Source of the DNA: a bacterium
GTDB taxonomy: Bacteria > JACRDZ01 > JAQUKH01
Reading direction: 5' to 3'
Length of the DNA stretch: 64,000 bases
NCBI GenBank assembly: GCA_028719205.1
Contig: JAQUKH010000006.1
Location: 28,854 to 92,853, forward strand
Positions 33,801 to 42,363 of the stretch are shown piece after piece. The notes below the pieces were generated by a model. It was not told where the DNA came from, did not search any database, and was given only the letters and a program-made list of their open reading frames with translations. Both the position numbers and the translations under genes were made by a program. How positions within the stretch are numbered: position 1 is the stretch's first letter; the number at the start of each line of letters is the position of its first letter.

Positions 33801-35580
33801 GCTTATTTTCCGTGTCCGCGACGTATATGTAATTTTGATTGTTCAGATTTTTTACCGCAAGGCCCTGAGGGGTATTAAATTGCCCCATTCCTTTTCCTTC
33901 ACTGCCGAATTCCATAATAAATTTAGCAGTATTGTCAATGATCTGTACCCGGTTATTTCCTTTATCAAGCACATATATCTTTTTATCCTTATCCGTGCTG
34001 AGGCTGACCGGTTTATCAAATTCCACTTTTCCCTTTCCGTTCTTGCCAAAAGATAATTCATTGTTAAAATTAGCATAATATTTCTGTACGCGGTCATTCC
34101 CGGTATCAGCTACATAAATTATTCCATCCTGATCCAAAGCTATATCCTCAGGGCTATCCAGTTGATTCACCTTATTTCCTGATACCCCGAATTTACTTAA
34201 AAATACCCCGTCTTTATTAAATATCTGAACGCAATCATTTTTTTTATCGGATACATAAAGTTTTTCACCTTTTTCATCATAAACAAGCCCGGAAGGGCTT
34301 AAAAATTCACCTTTTTCTTCTCCTTTGCGGCCAAATCCGAATAAATATACTCCTGAAGAATCAAACACCTGGATACGATAATTTTTATTGTCGGATACGG
34401 CTATGTTGCCGCCGGGGCTTACTGCCAGGCCTGTCGGGTTTTCAAATTTTCCTTTATCTTTTCCTTCCCCGCCAAAAACAAATTTTGATGTTCCGGCGGA
34501 ATCAAATACCCCTATATTGTTATTTTCAATACTGGATACGTAAATATTGCCGTAACTGTCTACTGTTATATCATTTGCCCTGCAGGGTATTTCGCGGATA
34601 AATACTACTTCAATAGGCCTCTGGGCGGAAAGTGTGTTATTTGTTTCACCATCGGATATGATCTCGTAAACTTCCACGCGGTTATTCTTTTTATCAGCGA
34701 TATATAATCTATTTTTTTTGTCCATATATATGCTTGAAAGTTCCAGGAACTGGCCCCGGCCGCTTCCTTTACTTCCAAAAGAATATAAAAAATCGCCCGT
34801 ATTTGAGAATACATGAATACAGTTGTTTTCTATGTCCGTCGCGTATAGTATCCCGTTTCCGCTTATCGCGGCGGAAGAAAGCTGCTTGAATTTTTTGCTG
34901 TCTTTATCCCCGATCTTTAAAACAAAATATCCCATTAAATTTAATTTTTGTATACGGTTATTATCCTGGTCAACAACAAAAATATTACGTTCATTATCCA
35001 CGACTACGCTTGACGGGTAATTGAACTGAGTGGGCAGGTTACCTGAAACACCAAAGGACGCAATAAATATCCCCTGGCGGGTGAATACCTGGATACAGTC
35101 ATTGCCGCTGTCCGCTATATAGATAAAATCATATAGATCTATGGCGATCCCGCTTGGAGAGTTAAATTTGCCTTTTTGATTTCCTTTTTCCCCAAAAGCA
35201 TAAAGATATTTACCGGTATCATCAAAAACCTGAATACGGTGATTGCCGTGTTCGGACACATATATTTCATCGTGACTGTTTACAGCTATCCCAAAAGGCG
35301 TATTAAATTCTCCGTTGCCGGATCCTTTTTTACCGAATTGATAAAGAAATTCCCCTTTGTTATCGAATACCTGTATACGGTGATTATCACTGTCAACAAT
35401 ATAGATATTACCTTTGCTATCGCCGGCAACCCCCTGAATATTTTTAAATTCTTTTGGATTAATGCCTTTTTTCCCTGAAATTTCAAAAAGAAAATTTACT
35501 TTTTCAGCATAAAGATAAGAAGAAGTAAAGTGTAAACAGCATAAGACATAGAATAAAATAATAGAAATTGTTTTTCTCAT
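30823..35580 (-). CDS. Giant secreted NHL-propeller/FnIII/TPR/transglutaminase-like protein
   Basis: 1585 residues with a signal peptide (about 1-25). Residues about 30-310 and 320-600 each contain six NHL repeats (pattern NIYIVDSDNHRIQVFD, then FGKKGSGNGEFNTPFGIA), predicting two six-bladed propellers. A fibronectin III-like domain spans about 605-690. About 14 TPRs follow (700-1170). Residues about 1200-1370 resemble the degenerate transglutaminase-like domain often linked to TPRs (DLDCAILLSACLEKEGI, then FIWIPVDMSLLG). Four more TPRs end the protein. A large extracytoplasmic scaffold is likely; its partner is unknown. It lies 16 bases behind a TPR lipoprotein gene. Confidence 0.88.
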   Translation of the reverse strand: MRKTISIILFYVLCCLHFTSSYLYAEKVNFLFEISGKKGINPKEFKNIQGVAGDSKGNIYIVDSDNHRIQVFDNKGEFLYQFGKKGSGNGEFNTPFGIAVNSHDEIYVSEHGNHRIQVFDDTGKYLYAFGEKGNQKGKFNSPSGIAIDLYDFIYIADSGNDCIQVFTRQGIFIASFGVSGNLPTQFNYPSSVVVDNERNIFVVDQDNNRIQKLNLMGYFVLKIGDKDSKKFKQLSSAAISGNGILYATDIENNCIHVFSNTGDFLYSFGSKGSGRGQFLELSSIYMDKKNRLYIADKKNNRVEVYEIISDGETNNTLSAQRPIEVVFIREIPCRANDITVDSYGNIYVSSIENNNIGVFDSAGTSKFVFGGEGKDKGKFENPTGLAVSPGGNIAVSDNKNYRIQVFDSSGVYLFGFGRKGEEKGEFLSPSGLVYDEKGEKLYVSDKKNDCVQIFNKDGVFLSKFGVSGNKVNQLDSPEDIALDQDGIIYVADTGNDRVQKYYANFNNELSFGKNGKGKVEFDKPVSLSTDKDKKIYVLDKGNNRVQIIDNTAKFIMEFGSEGKGMGQFNTPQGLAVKNLNNQNYIYVADTENKRVQIFALHEAPQAPGELASYGNEKEIKLTWKKNPESFVSEYNIYKNDELTGNYTFIDKTRENFFIISAPLDSTLTRSPYYKVSAVTPSGIESSPGAPVTDHFILGYNLFKQNKFQEGALNLQKEIELYPDNYDAYYYLGIIYFKQGKWPEAENKFSKTIKLQPQNGSAHYYLGAALSRQKSYDKAIFEFEDALKTDKNIFIIYSELGTAYLNKELYNDAIAAFKNAFLLGETDQKKHYELGFAYYKQHKYDQAAEELQNYSDNNPGEFNAHYYLGKVYAEQGKNDPAIKSFRKASELEPQNHEIFFLIGLIYLNQKSYKDAVTEFRVAGTISPKNPLYKYNLGLAYFYNDDKEAAIREFSEATKLEPENPDYHYYMGLAFFNTDTDKALNEFNAVVNLNPNYQDVYLKLAVLYEKKNRIPDAIDAYQKALAKNPKDIVSINFSLGRLYSGIKDYKQSEKYFKDVIKTDENNIDAYIELGIVQNTQEKYNDAIQSFQKAISLEQNNIKARLLLASTYSKKEMNKEAVEGYKAILDIDPNNAESYYYMGIIYMRYGAFDKARELFKKAAGSGKDNLLYKNALTDLDTFIKKEQENIVKHITPSDPPVGDFTKRVQELYHGKNEYNITNELYKIFIIYDGISVYGVTCTARNKEIDLNIKPKGSQYPRITLKNKIGNDLDCAILLSACLEKEGIAVNIIRNSSFTIMLVNTGASIEEPEKVTGDTTLYMERDNFIWIPVDMSLLGTSFTDAWKQGVKKYNEYLVMEEKGEIFNVKEYRVNAPEDNLTANDVIPEIPKEMDMDTKLQADFKIFYKEMMVPSLIKKYNDKLAVTPDDLKTRLALANLYKENALKNEASKEYEQVLKLEEKDLTALNFLADYSLEVKKQDEALNYFIKIINFYPQEARAAFEIAELYYAQDKSKEALEYYQKYLKFNTQDKKKNGSAQLKIGLCYTSLGEMRKAIAELEKFIKDYPDHELVADTKKTLDLLKSQYPEE

Positions 35581-35596
35581 AAATGTCCTTTTACGG

Positions 35597-36292
35597 TTAT
35601 TTGGTTTTTTCTTTCAAAGATTTTAACGCGTTTTCAATACTTTGTTTTTTCTTGAGTTCTTTCTGCGCTTTTTCTTTTTCCGCTAATTCCAATTCCTTTT
35701 TCTTTCTTTCTTCCTCAGCTTGTTTCTTTTGCTGCGCTCCGAGAGTTTTCTGGCGCCCTATCTCATCTTCGCATTGAGAAATATACCCTAGTATCTGGTC
35801 TTTGTCTTTACTGTTCGGGAAGGCTTGAAGTATTTTATTATAGGCTTCTATAGCTTCAATATATTTGCCTTTTTTCTGCAATTCCATCGCGGAGCTTAAT
35901 GAATTTTCAGCCTGATTGCCGGTCAGCGAATCTATTCTTTTATTTATTTCCCCGGATATGTAGGAACCCGGGTTTTTATTGATTAAATCTCTCAGGATAA
36001 ATAAACCTGCGTCATTATATTTTTCGTTTACAAGTATATCCGCGATCGAAACTGTTTTTTCGATCTCCATTTCTTTTTCACAATCAGCTTTTGATTTTTC
36101 AGCTTTCTCAACCAGGCTGCTTTCGGAATATTTATAAATAATGATCCCGTATTCCGAAATAGCTCCGGCAAAATTTCCATTTGCTTCTAATTCTTCCCCT
36201 TTACGAAAATGATCTTCCGCTTCTTTTTCAACATTTACGCATCCGGCCATAAGAAATAAAGAGAAAATAAAAATAAAAATTTTACGCTGCAT
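35597..36292 (-). CDS. TPR/coiled-coil lipoprotein, BamD/YfiO-like
   Basis: 231 residues with a lipobox (LMAGC, Cys18). Residues about 25-150 contain TPR-like helical repeats (HFRKGEELEANGNFAGAISE; AMELQKKGKYIEAIEAYNKI), and about 170-231 is a highly charged Lys/Glu coiled coil. BamD, which helps insert outer-membrane proteins, has a similar TPR start, but five repeats are not clear here, so BamD is only one option. It leads the operon with the giant NHL/TPR protein. AAAGGGGG precedes the start. Confidence 0.75.
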   Translation of the reverse strand: MQRKIFIFIFSLFLMAGCVNVEKEAEDHFRKGEELEANGNFAGAISEYGIIIYKYSESSLVEKAEKSKADCEKEMEIEKTVSIADILVNEKYNDAGLFILRDLINKNPGSYISGEINKRIDSLTGNQAENSLSSAMELQKKGKYIEAIEAYNKILQAFPNSKDKDQILGYISQCEDEIGRQKTLGAQQKKQAEEERKKKELELAEKEKAQKELKKKQSIENALKSLKEKTK

Positions 36293-36342
36293 GATTTATG
36301 CCCCCTTTAAATTAATAAGGATGAAATTGAAAAATTTAATCA

Positions 36343-36370
36343 ATTATAATACCTATTTTGGTATAATCAA
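36343..36370 (-). promoter_or_regulatory. Promoter of the TPR lipoprotein operon
   Basis: On the minus strand TTGATT (36370-36365), 16-base spacer, TATAAT (36348-36343), about 50 bases before the start. It overlaps plus-strand TATAAT boxes at 36345-36350 and 36362-36367 (the latter with an extended TGG) that could serve the two-CW gene, making a compact divergent promoter. Confidence 0.55.
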
Positions 36371-36460
36371 AGGGAAAAAATAGAAATAATTGATGGTGTA
36401 TAATTTAATTAAAATTTTGGACGTTTTTGCCGATATATAAAATTAAAAAAGGGGAATATA

Positions 36461-36769
36461 ATGGCTAAACTAAACTGCTGGGAATTCAAGAAATGCGGAC
36501 GGGAGCGGGGAGGTGCCAAGGCCGGTGAATTAGGTGTTTGCCTGGCAAATACGGAGGTCCGTGTGAACGGGATCAACGGAGGCATGAATGGCGGCCGTGC
36601 CTGTTGGCCGATCGCCGGGACACTATGCGGGGGAGCGATCCAGGGAACTTTTGCGATGAAATTAGGGAATTGCCTGAAGTGTGAATTCTATCAATTGGTT
36701 ACGGCTGAAGAAAAAAAGAATCACCAAAGTTCAAAAGATATATTGAAGAAACTTAAAAATATTTCTTAG
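36461..36769 (+). CDS. Two-CW domain protein
   Basis: 102 residues with NCWEFKKCGRE near the start, ACWPIAGTLCGG in the middle and NCLKCEFYQLV near the end. The six or more conserved Cys and paired Cys-Trp motifs suggest a metal- or Fe-S-binding mini-domain called two-CW, found in many anaerobes and often attached to signalling proteins. Here it stands alone with a Lys-rich helical tail. AAAGGGG precedes ATG 36461. Its 3' end overlaps the convergent ygiQ gene by 17 bases. Function unknown. Confidence 0.8.
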   Translation: MAKLNCWEFKKCGRERGGAKAGELGVCLANTEVRVNGINGGMNGGRACWPIAGTLCGGAIQGTFAMKLGNCLKCEFYQLVTAEEKKNHQSSKDILKKLKNIS

Positions 36770-38462
36770 GCGGTTGTATAAAATCCCTTTGCTGTTTACG
36801 TTCGGCAAAGGTTTTTGGTACATAGACCTTTTCCCCTGTAAACGGATGTTTTTCTGTCCAGTATATACAGGTGGATAATGTTGAAGGGGACGGGGTAAAA
36901 TCCTGGATCTGTTCAGGCCTTATATGTTTTTCTAAAAGATATTCCCTGAGTTCTTCAGCCTCTTTAAGGCTGGTTCCTGGATGGCTTGTAATGAAATAAT
37001 TGACGACAAAAATATCCTTTTCGATCTTCTTTTTTATCTGATTGAATATTCCGGTGAATTTCTCATAAACCGAAAGGGGCGGTTTATTCATGATCTTTAA
37101 AACATTGTCATCTATGTGTTCAGGTGCGACTTTCATCTGCCCGCTGACATGAAATCTGCATATTTCTTCAAAATAATCCAGGGCTTCATCTTCGACTAAA
37201 AGATCATATCTTATCCCGCTTCCAAGAAAAATATGTTTGATACCAGGGATAGCGCGGGCTTTGCGGTATAATTCCAGGCATTCTTTATATCCCAGTTTGA
37301 GATTTTTGCATTTTTGAGGGATCAGGCATTTTTGTTCGGAGCAAAAATTATTTTTCTGCCATAATGAACATTGCGCCTGATAAAGGTTAGCCGTAGGGCC
37401 GCCGATGTCTGAGATCGTTCCTTTAAAATCACTTTTTTTTGAAAGAAGCGCGGCTTCTTTTAAAATAGACTCCATGCTTCGGCTCTGGACGATCCGGCCC
37501 TGGTGGAAATAAATACTGCAAAAAGAACATTCTCCACAGCACCCGCGATGCGCGGTGATGGAACATCTTACTATTTCAAATCCCGGTATGCCGCCGGATT
37601 TGTTATAAGAATAATGCCAGTTATGGATAAAAGGAAGGCTGTAAAGTTCATCTAATTCTTTTGTCGAAAGCGGCAGCGCGGGAGGAAATTGGATCAGGAA
37701 TCTCTGGTCATATTTTTGCGCGAGCGGTTTAGCTGTTAGAGGGTTCATTTGTTGATAACAGATATTAAACGCTTCACTGAATTTTTCCTTATTTTCTTTA
37801 ACCTCTTCGAAAGAGGGTAATAAAATACATTCCTTTATAAAATCGATATTTTTTCTTATAACAACAGTTCCCCTGATATTATCCAGGTCTTTGACTTTTT
37901 CTCCCTGTTTTAGTCTTTCGGCGATCTCCCAAACCTGCCTTTCACCCATCCCATAGACTAAAATATCCGCCTTCGAATCTAAAAGGATCGAGCGCCTGAC
38001 CTTATTATCCCAGTAATCATAATGGGCTACACGCCGGAGGCTCGCTTCAATGCCGCCTAAAATGACCGGCACATCTCCGAATAGTTCCCGAAGCCGGTTT
38101 GTGTAAACGACCGTGGCACGGTCAGGCCTGAAACCTGCTTTTCCACCGGGAGAGTAATCGTCATTATGGCGGATCTTTTTGTTCGCGGTGTAATTGGCGA
38201 TCATTGAATCTATATTTCCCGCGGTCACGCCGAAAAAAAGGCGGGGTTTCCCTAGCCTCGCGAAATCTTCTTTGTTTTTCCAGTCAGGTTGCGCGATTAC
38301 GCCGACTTTAAACCCTTTGCTCTCAAGAAAACGCCCGATCAATGCCGTGCCGTATGTAGGATGGTCCACGTAGGCGTCCCCGCTGACAAGGATAATATCA
38401 AGCTCTTTCCAACCGCGTTCTTTTAGGTCTTCTTTTGAAGTTGGTAAAAATTTATCTTTCAT
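36753..38462 (-). CDS. YgiQ-family radical SAM protein
   Basis: 569 residues. The N-terminal cobalamin-binding-like part has VSGDAYVDHPTYGTALIGRF and VIAQPDW. The radical SAM cluster is in GCCGECSFCSIYFHQGR (Cx3Cx2C). GGIEASLRRVAHYDYW, KVAPEHIDDNVL and the end QDFTPSPSTLSTCIYWT are signatures of the UPF0313/YgiQ group. Its reaction is not established. It is somewhat shorter than the E. coli homologue. It is a single-gene unit, divergent from the PP-loop gene. Confidence 0.93.
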   Translation of the reverse strand: MKDKFLPTSKEDLKERGWKELDIILVSGDAYVDHPTYGTALIGRFLESKGFKVGVIAQPDWKNKEDFARLGKPRLFFGVTAGNIDSMIANYTANKKIRHNDDYSPGGKAGFRPDRATVVYTNRLRELFGDVPVILGGIEASLRRVAHYDYWDNKVRRSILLDSKADILVYGMGERQVWEIAERLKQGEKVKDLDNIRGTVVIRKNIDFIKECILLPSFEEVKENKEKFSEAFNICYQQMNPLTAKPLAQKYDQRFLIQFPPALPLSTKELDELYSLPFIHNWHYSYNKSGGIPGFEIVRCSITAHRGCCGECSFCSIYFHQGRIVQSRSMESILKEAALLSKKSDFKGTISDIGGPTANLYQAQCSLWQKNNFCSEQKCLIPQKCKNLKLGYKECLELYRKARAIPGIKHIFLGSGIRYDLLVEDEALDYFEEICRFHVSGQMKVAPEHIDDNVLKIMNKPPLSVYEKFTGIFNQIKKKIEKDIFVVNYFITSHPGTSLKEAEELREYLLEKHIRPEQIQDFTPSPSTLSTCIYWTEKHPFTGEKVYVPKTFAERKQQRDFIQPPKKYF

Positions 38463-38490
38463 AATGAACTATTTCTTTGGATATATCACC

Positions 38491-38519
38491 TTGACAGTCA
38501 GAACAAATTATGTTTTAAT
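38491..38519 (+). promoter_or_regulatory. Promoter of the PP-loop/coaB genes
   Basis: TTGACA (38491-38496), 17-base spacer, TTTAAT (38514-38519) preceded by TGT, i.e. an extended -10. About 70 bases before ATG 38590. Confidence 0.7.
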
Positions 38520-38589
38520 CCTTACTTATTAAAAACAGCATTAACTCTAAAAAAATTAAACATAAATATATAATTTATTATAGCCTATT

Positions 38590-39585
38590 ATGCAGAAAAA
38601 AGCAGTAGTTTTATTGTCAGGCGGGCTGGATAGCACATTAGCCCTTAAATTAATGATGGAACAGGGGATTGAGGTCTATCCTTTGAATTTTGTCTCCATT
38701 TTTTGCCGGTGCAACCGGAAGGGATGCCATGAGGCGACCAGGGTAGCGGAAGAATTCGGATTAAAAGTCAAGTTAATGGAAAAAGGGCCGGAGTATCTGG
38801 ATATCCTGAAAAAACCACCGCATGGTTACGGCAAGAATATGAATCCCTGCATTGATTGCCGGATCTTTATGCTGAAAAAGGCTAAAAAATATATGGAAGA
38901 AGTAGGCGCCTCGTTCATGGTGACCGGTGAGGTTCTGGGACAGCGCCCGATGTCGCAAAGGCGGGAGGCAATGAACCTTATTGATAAAGAGGCGGATGTC
39001 CAGGGCTTGGTCCTGCGCCCGCTTTCGGCGTCATTTTTCCCTGAGACTGAAATGGTGAAGTCCGGTTTGATCGATCTTAAAAAACTACCGTCAATTTCAG
39101 GCCGTTCACGGAAAGAGCAGATAAAACTGGCTGAGGAAAAAGAGATCAAAGATTATCCGTGTCCAGCTGGAGGCTGTCTTTTAACAGACCCCGCGTTCGG
39201 TAAGAGATTAAAAGAATCCTTTAAACATGGAGAAAATTCGTTAAAAGAAATTTTGCGTTTAAAGGTCGGTAGGCATTTCCGTTTAAAAAACGGTATAAAG
39301 ATAATAGTCGGACGTAGTGAGACAGATAATAATCAACTGGAGAATATGCAGTCTGAAGGAGAATATCTTCTGCAGGTTGAGATCATTCCCGGGCCGGTGG
39401 TTCTTTTGAAAGCTGATTGTGATGAGGCGACATTAAAAATAGCCGCCGGGATTTGTATAAGCTACAGTGATTCGCCTGAGGCGAATAAGTCGGAATCCGT
39501 TTTAGTCAGGAAAAAAGACGGGAAAACAAATATAATCAGAGCTGACAAGGTTGATATGTCGGTAGTAAATGAGTTTATGCTTTAG
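38590..39585 (+). CDS. PP-loop ATPase, ThiI/MnmA-like (probable tRNA thiolation)
   Basis: 331 residues. The PP-loop LLSGGLDSTLAL adenylates a substrate. CRCNRKGCHEAT, NPCIDCRIFML and YPCPAGGCLLTDPAFG hold Cys residues in the arrangement of MnmA/ThiI-like enzymes and of the family often labelled tRNA 4-thiouridine synthase-like in anaerobes. The C-terminal part (about 215-331), with RLKVGRHFRL and IIVGRSETDN, resembles the DUF814/NFACT-R RNA-binding domain. Thiolation of tRNA is the probable role, by family; the target base is unknown. A stand-alone coaB follows 11 bases later. Confidence 0.8.
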   Translation: MQKKAVVLLSGGLDSTLALKLMMEQGIEVYPLNFVSIFCRCNRKGCHEATRVAEEFGLKVKLMEKGPEYLDILKKPPHGYGKNMNPCIDCRIFMLKKAKKYMEEVGASFMVTGEVLGQRPMSQRREAMNLIDKEADVQGLVLRPLSASFFPETEMVKSGLIDLKKLPSISGRSRKEQIKLAEEKEIKDYPCPAGGCLLTDPAFGKRLKESFKHGENSLKEILRLKVGRHFRLKNGIKIIVGRSETDNNQLENMQSEGEYLLQVEIIPGPVVLLKADCDEATLKIAAGICISYSDSPEANKSESVLVRKKDGKTNIIRADKVDMSVVNEFML

Positions 39586-39596
39586 ATAGGTTGATA

Positions 39597-40256
39597 ATGA
39601 AAAACTTTTTAAAAGGAAAAAAAATTCTTGTTTCAGCGGGGTCGACGTGGGTTGCCATTGACCGGGTAAGGGTAATGACCAGTATTTTTACCGGCAGGAC
39701 GGGGCTTGCGATCGCGGAATATGCCTGTCAGCAGGGGGCTGATGTAACCCTTCTTATGGGATATGGAAGTGTATTTCCGGATAAAAAACTCAAGGATAAG
39801 GTCAGGGTTATCAATTTTAAATATTTTGATGAGTTGTATGATCTGATAGAGAAGGAAGTTACAAGTAAAAAATATGATGTTCTGATACATTCAGCCGCTG
39901 TTTCAGATTACAAACCTGAAAAAATTACTGATGGTAAAATTGGATCAGGCCGGAAAAATTTAACGATTAAGTTAAAACCCGCCATAAAAATAGTTGATAA
40001 AGTTAAAGCTTTTGATCCTTCCATATTTTTGGTAAAATTCAAACTGGAAGTTGATAAAGCGGATAAAGAATTAATTGAAATTGCGTATAAAAGTATGTTA
40101 ACGTCACAGGCGGATCTGATCGTGGCAAATAATTTATCTGTCATGGAAGGAAAGGGCAATACTTATATCATTGACCCGGCTAAGAACATAGTTAAGGTAA
40201 AAGATAGAAAAAATTTGCCTGGGGATCTATTAAAGCTTGTGAATCAAAATTTATAA
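39597..40256 (+). CDS. coaB: Phosphopantothenate-cysteine ligase (stand-alone CoaB)
   Basis: 219 residues from ATG 39597 (a TTG at 39591 is possible). It matches the C-terminal half of CoaBC: KKILVSAGSTWVAIDRVRVM, split here, is the nucleotide-binding start with D-x-VR, then GRTGLAIAEYA, HSAAVSDYKPE, KIGSGRKNLTIKLKPAIKI and ADLIVANNL. It joins cysteine to 4'-phosphopantothenate using CTP or ATP. The decarboxylase half is at 13565-14143, so the usual fusion is split into two distant genes. It shares a promoter with the PP-loop gene. Confidence 0.88.
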   Translation: MKNFLKGKKILVSAGSTWVAIDRVRVMTSIFTGRTGLAIAEYACQQGADVTLLMGYGSVFPDKKLKDKVRVINFKYFDELYDLIEKEVTSKKYDVLIHSAAVSDYKPEKITDGKIGSGRKNLTIKLKPAIKIVDKVKAFDPSIFLVKFKLEVDKADKELIEIAYKSMLTSQADLIVANNLSVMEGKGNTYIIDPAKNIVKVKDRKNLPGDLLKLVNQNL

Positions 40257-40283
40257 ACCATAAATTTACAGAGGGGTTCCATT

Positions 40284-41501
40284 ATGCGAAGATATTTTAA
40301 GTTAATTATCGTTTTGGTTTTGTTTTTTCCCGTGAGCGGATGTTTAAAAAAACCCGCACCGGCATTACCTCCGTCATATACTGAGCTTACAACCAATTTA
40401 AAGACAGGGGATATTGTTCATATCCAGACAGGCTATGTCGTCAGTGAAAAAAATATGATTGATATTATCAGGGGGTCGCGGATCATTTATATCGGAGAAA
40501 CGCATGATAATATTGAAGCCCACCGGGTGCAGCTGGATGTGATAAAAAAATTGTACGAATTAGATCCGGATAATCTTTCTATCGGCATGGAAATGTTCCC
40601 AAAATCTTATCAAAAAGTGCTGGATAAATGGTCTCGAGGGGAGCTTACTGAAAAGGAGTTTATCAAACAGGTTAAATGGTATTCCACCTGGGGAACAGAT
40701 TTTAAGTATTACGCTGATATCTTTAGTTTTATTAAAGAAAAAAAATTGCCTCTGATCGGGCTTAATGTTCCGCAGGAGATTATAAAAGATATGAGGATCA
40801 ATGGTATTGAAAGAACAAAGGAGATATATAAAGAAGATATTCCTGAGATAGATACAAGTGATCCTTATTATTTAAGTTTTATGAAGTCTTATTTTTCCGG
40901 GCATGGAAGTACCGGAAGGGGATTAGAAACATTCATTCAGATTCAGGCCATGTGGGATGAAATTATGGCTAAAACAGTTGTTGATTATTTAGCGCGGAAG
41001 GATGGGATGAAAATGGTAGTTCTCGCGGGCGGGAACCATGTGAACTACGGGTTTGGAATTCCCCGCCGCGCTTTTCGGCAAATGCCTCTTCCTTATAGGA
41101 TAATTATCCCGAAAGAAATATCTATCCCTGAGGATAAAAAAGAAAAGTTAATGAATGTAGATCTGCCGGATATGAAAATTCCTGTGGCGGATTTTTTATG
41201 GATGGTAAACTACACGGATTTTGATAATGAAAAAATCCGTTTAGGGGTAATGATAGACGATACGCAGGGTAAAATTGTAGTAAAAAGTATTATTCCGGCC
41301 AGCCTCGCGGAAAAATCAGGAATTACGGCCGGGGATGTTATCAGTAAATTTAACAATGAGATCCTGACAGAAAATTCTGACCTGATTTATTTACTGGACA
41401 AGGAAAAACCGGGAAACCATGCAGTATTGGAAATTATAAGAGGAGAAGCACATTTAAAAATAGACGTGACCTTAACAATAAGTTCTTCTAAAATTCATTA
41501 G
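40284..41501 (+). CDS. ChaN-like lipoprotein with C-terminal PDZ domain
   Basis: 405 residues with a lipobox (VSGC, Cys20). Residues about 60-280 match the ChaN/Tiki-like fold: RIIYIGETHDNIEAHRVQLD, SIGMEMFPKSYQKVLDKW and VLAGGNHVNYGFGIP, with the paired E/H sites typical of metal- or haem-binding members. Residues about 310-395 form a PDZ domain (LGVMIDD, AEKSGITAGDVISKFNNE). ChaN lipoproteins have been linked to iron or haem handling; the added PDZ suggests peptide binding or proteolysis. AGAGGGG precedes ATG 40284. Confidence 0.85.
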   Translation: MRRYFKLIIVLVLFFPVSGCLKKPAPALPPSYTELTTNLKTGDIVHIQTGYVVSEKNMIDIIRGSRIIYIGETHDNIEAHRVQLDVIKKLYELDPDNLSIGMEMFPKSYQKVLDKWSRGELTEKEFIKQVKWYSTWGTDFKYYADIFSFIKEKKLPLIGLNVPQEIIKDMRINGIERTKEIYKEDIPEIDTSDPYYLSFMKSYFSGHGSTGRGLETFIQIQAMWDEIMAKTVVDYLARKDGMKMVVLAGGNHVNYGFGIPRRAFRQMPLPYRIIIPKEISIPEDKKEKLMNVDLPDMKIPVADFLWMVNYTDFDNEKIRLGVMIDDTQGKIVVKSIIPASLAEKSGITAGDVISKFNNEILTENSDLIYLLDKEKPGNHAVLEIIRGEAHLKIDVTLTISSSKIH

Positions 41502-41510
41502 TTTATATTT

Positions 41511-42164
41511 TTATTTTCCACTAATAATATTTACATTTTCGAAGGTATCTAATTTGCTTAGATCCATTTTCAGGGGAGATGGATCAATTATATTATTGTC
41601 TTTAATAGTTATTTTCCATTGTCCCGCCGCAGGTTCAAATGTTAAAATGTATTCACCTTTTTCATTAGTTGTGGCAGAAGAATAAATTTTGTTATTACAG
41701 AATAATTCCAGAGATATATTAGCGTAAAGGGTTATGGCATCCCTTTTATAGACTTTTCCTGAAATTATAACACGGGTCTGTTTAAGCGTATAATCCGCGT
41801 CTTTTATATTTTGCCCCTGTTGAAGCTTTATTGGTATATTTGGTTTTTTAACATATTCATAAGTCTTTTTCATTTTTTGAGGGAATTCAATTGACAAATA
41901 ATAATTTCCTTCCGGCAGGTTTCCAAACTCATATTTCCCTGTATTGTCGGTAGACGTGTTATCCACTATGGCTTTTCCTTCCCAAAAGAACGAATCTTTT
42001 GCTTCTTTTTCAGAATAGTTCTTTAGCCAAATTTTTATTCCTTTTATGGGAGTACCGTTTGTAGATAATATTTTCCCGCTAATTGAACTGGGTTTTGCGC
42101 TTTGGGTTTGTTTGATTAATAAAAAAGCAGACAGAAATATTAATAGAAAAACGATTTTTTTCAT
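41511..42164 (-). CDS. Secreted protein with carboxypeptidase-regulatory/CNA-B-like domains
   Basis: 217 residues with a signal peptide (about 1-22). Two consecutive beta-sandwich domains: the first has ISGKILSTNGTPIKGIKIWL with NTGKYEFGNLPEGNYYLSI, the second ISGKVYKRDAITLYANI with NEKGEYILTFEPAAGQWKI. Both follow the carboxypeptidase regulatory-like pattern of surface and adhesin proteins. No catalytic domain or anchor is visible. A TAAGGAG site precedes the start. It stands alone, convergent with the ChaN gene. Confidence 0.8.
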   Translation of the reverse strand: MKKIVFLLIFLSAFLLIKQTQSAKPSSISGKILSTNGTPIKGIKIWLKNYSEKEAKDSFFWEGKAIVDNTSTDNTGKYEFGNLPEGNYYLSIEFPQKMKKTYEYVKKPNIPIKLQQGQNIKDADYTLKQTRVIISGKVYKRDAITLYANISLELFCNNKIYSSATTNEKGEYILTFEPAAGQWKITIKDNNIIDPSPLKMDLSKLDTFENVNIISGK

Positions 42165-42289
42165 AATATTTTCTCCTTATCGATATAATTTGTTATACCT
42201 TAAATAAGCATATTCGGTTTCTTAACCAAGGCTATTATACAATAATAATGTAATATTTGAGAAATATAATTTTATTAACAAGAATACTA

Positions 42290-42318
42290 TTGACATTAGC
42301 AGATAAGAGAAATAGAAT
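42290..42318 (+). promoter_or_regulatory. Promoter of nrdD
   Basis: TTGACA (42290-42295), 17-base spacer, TAGAAT (42313-42318), 46 bases before ATG 42364. A near-consensus sigma-70 promoter. No clear NrdR box was seen around it. Confidence 0.75.
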
Positions 42319-42363
42319 GTAGGGCAATTGATATAATTTATAAAAATAAATCTGGAGGTAAAA

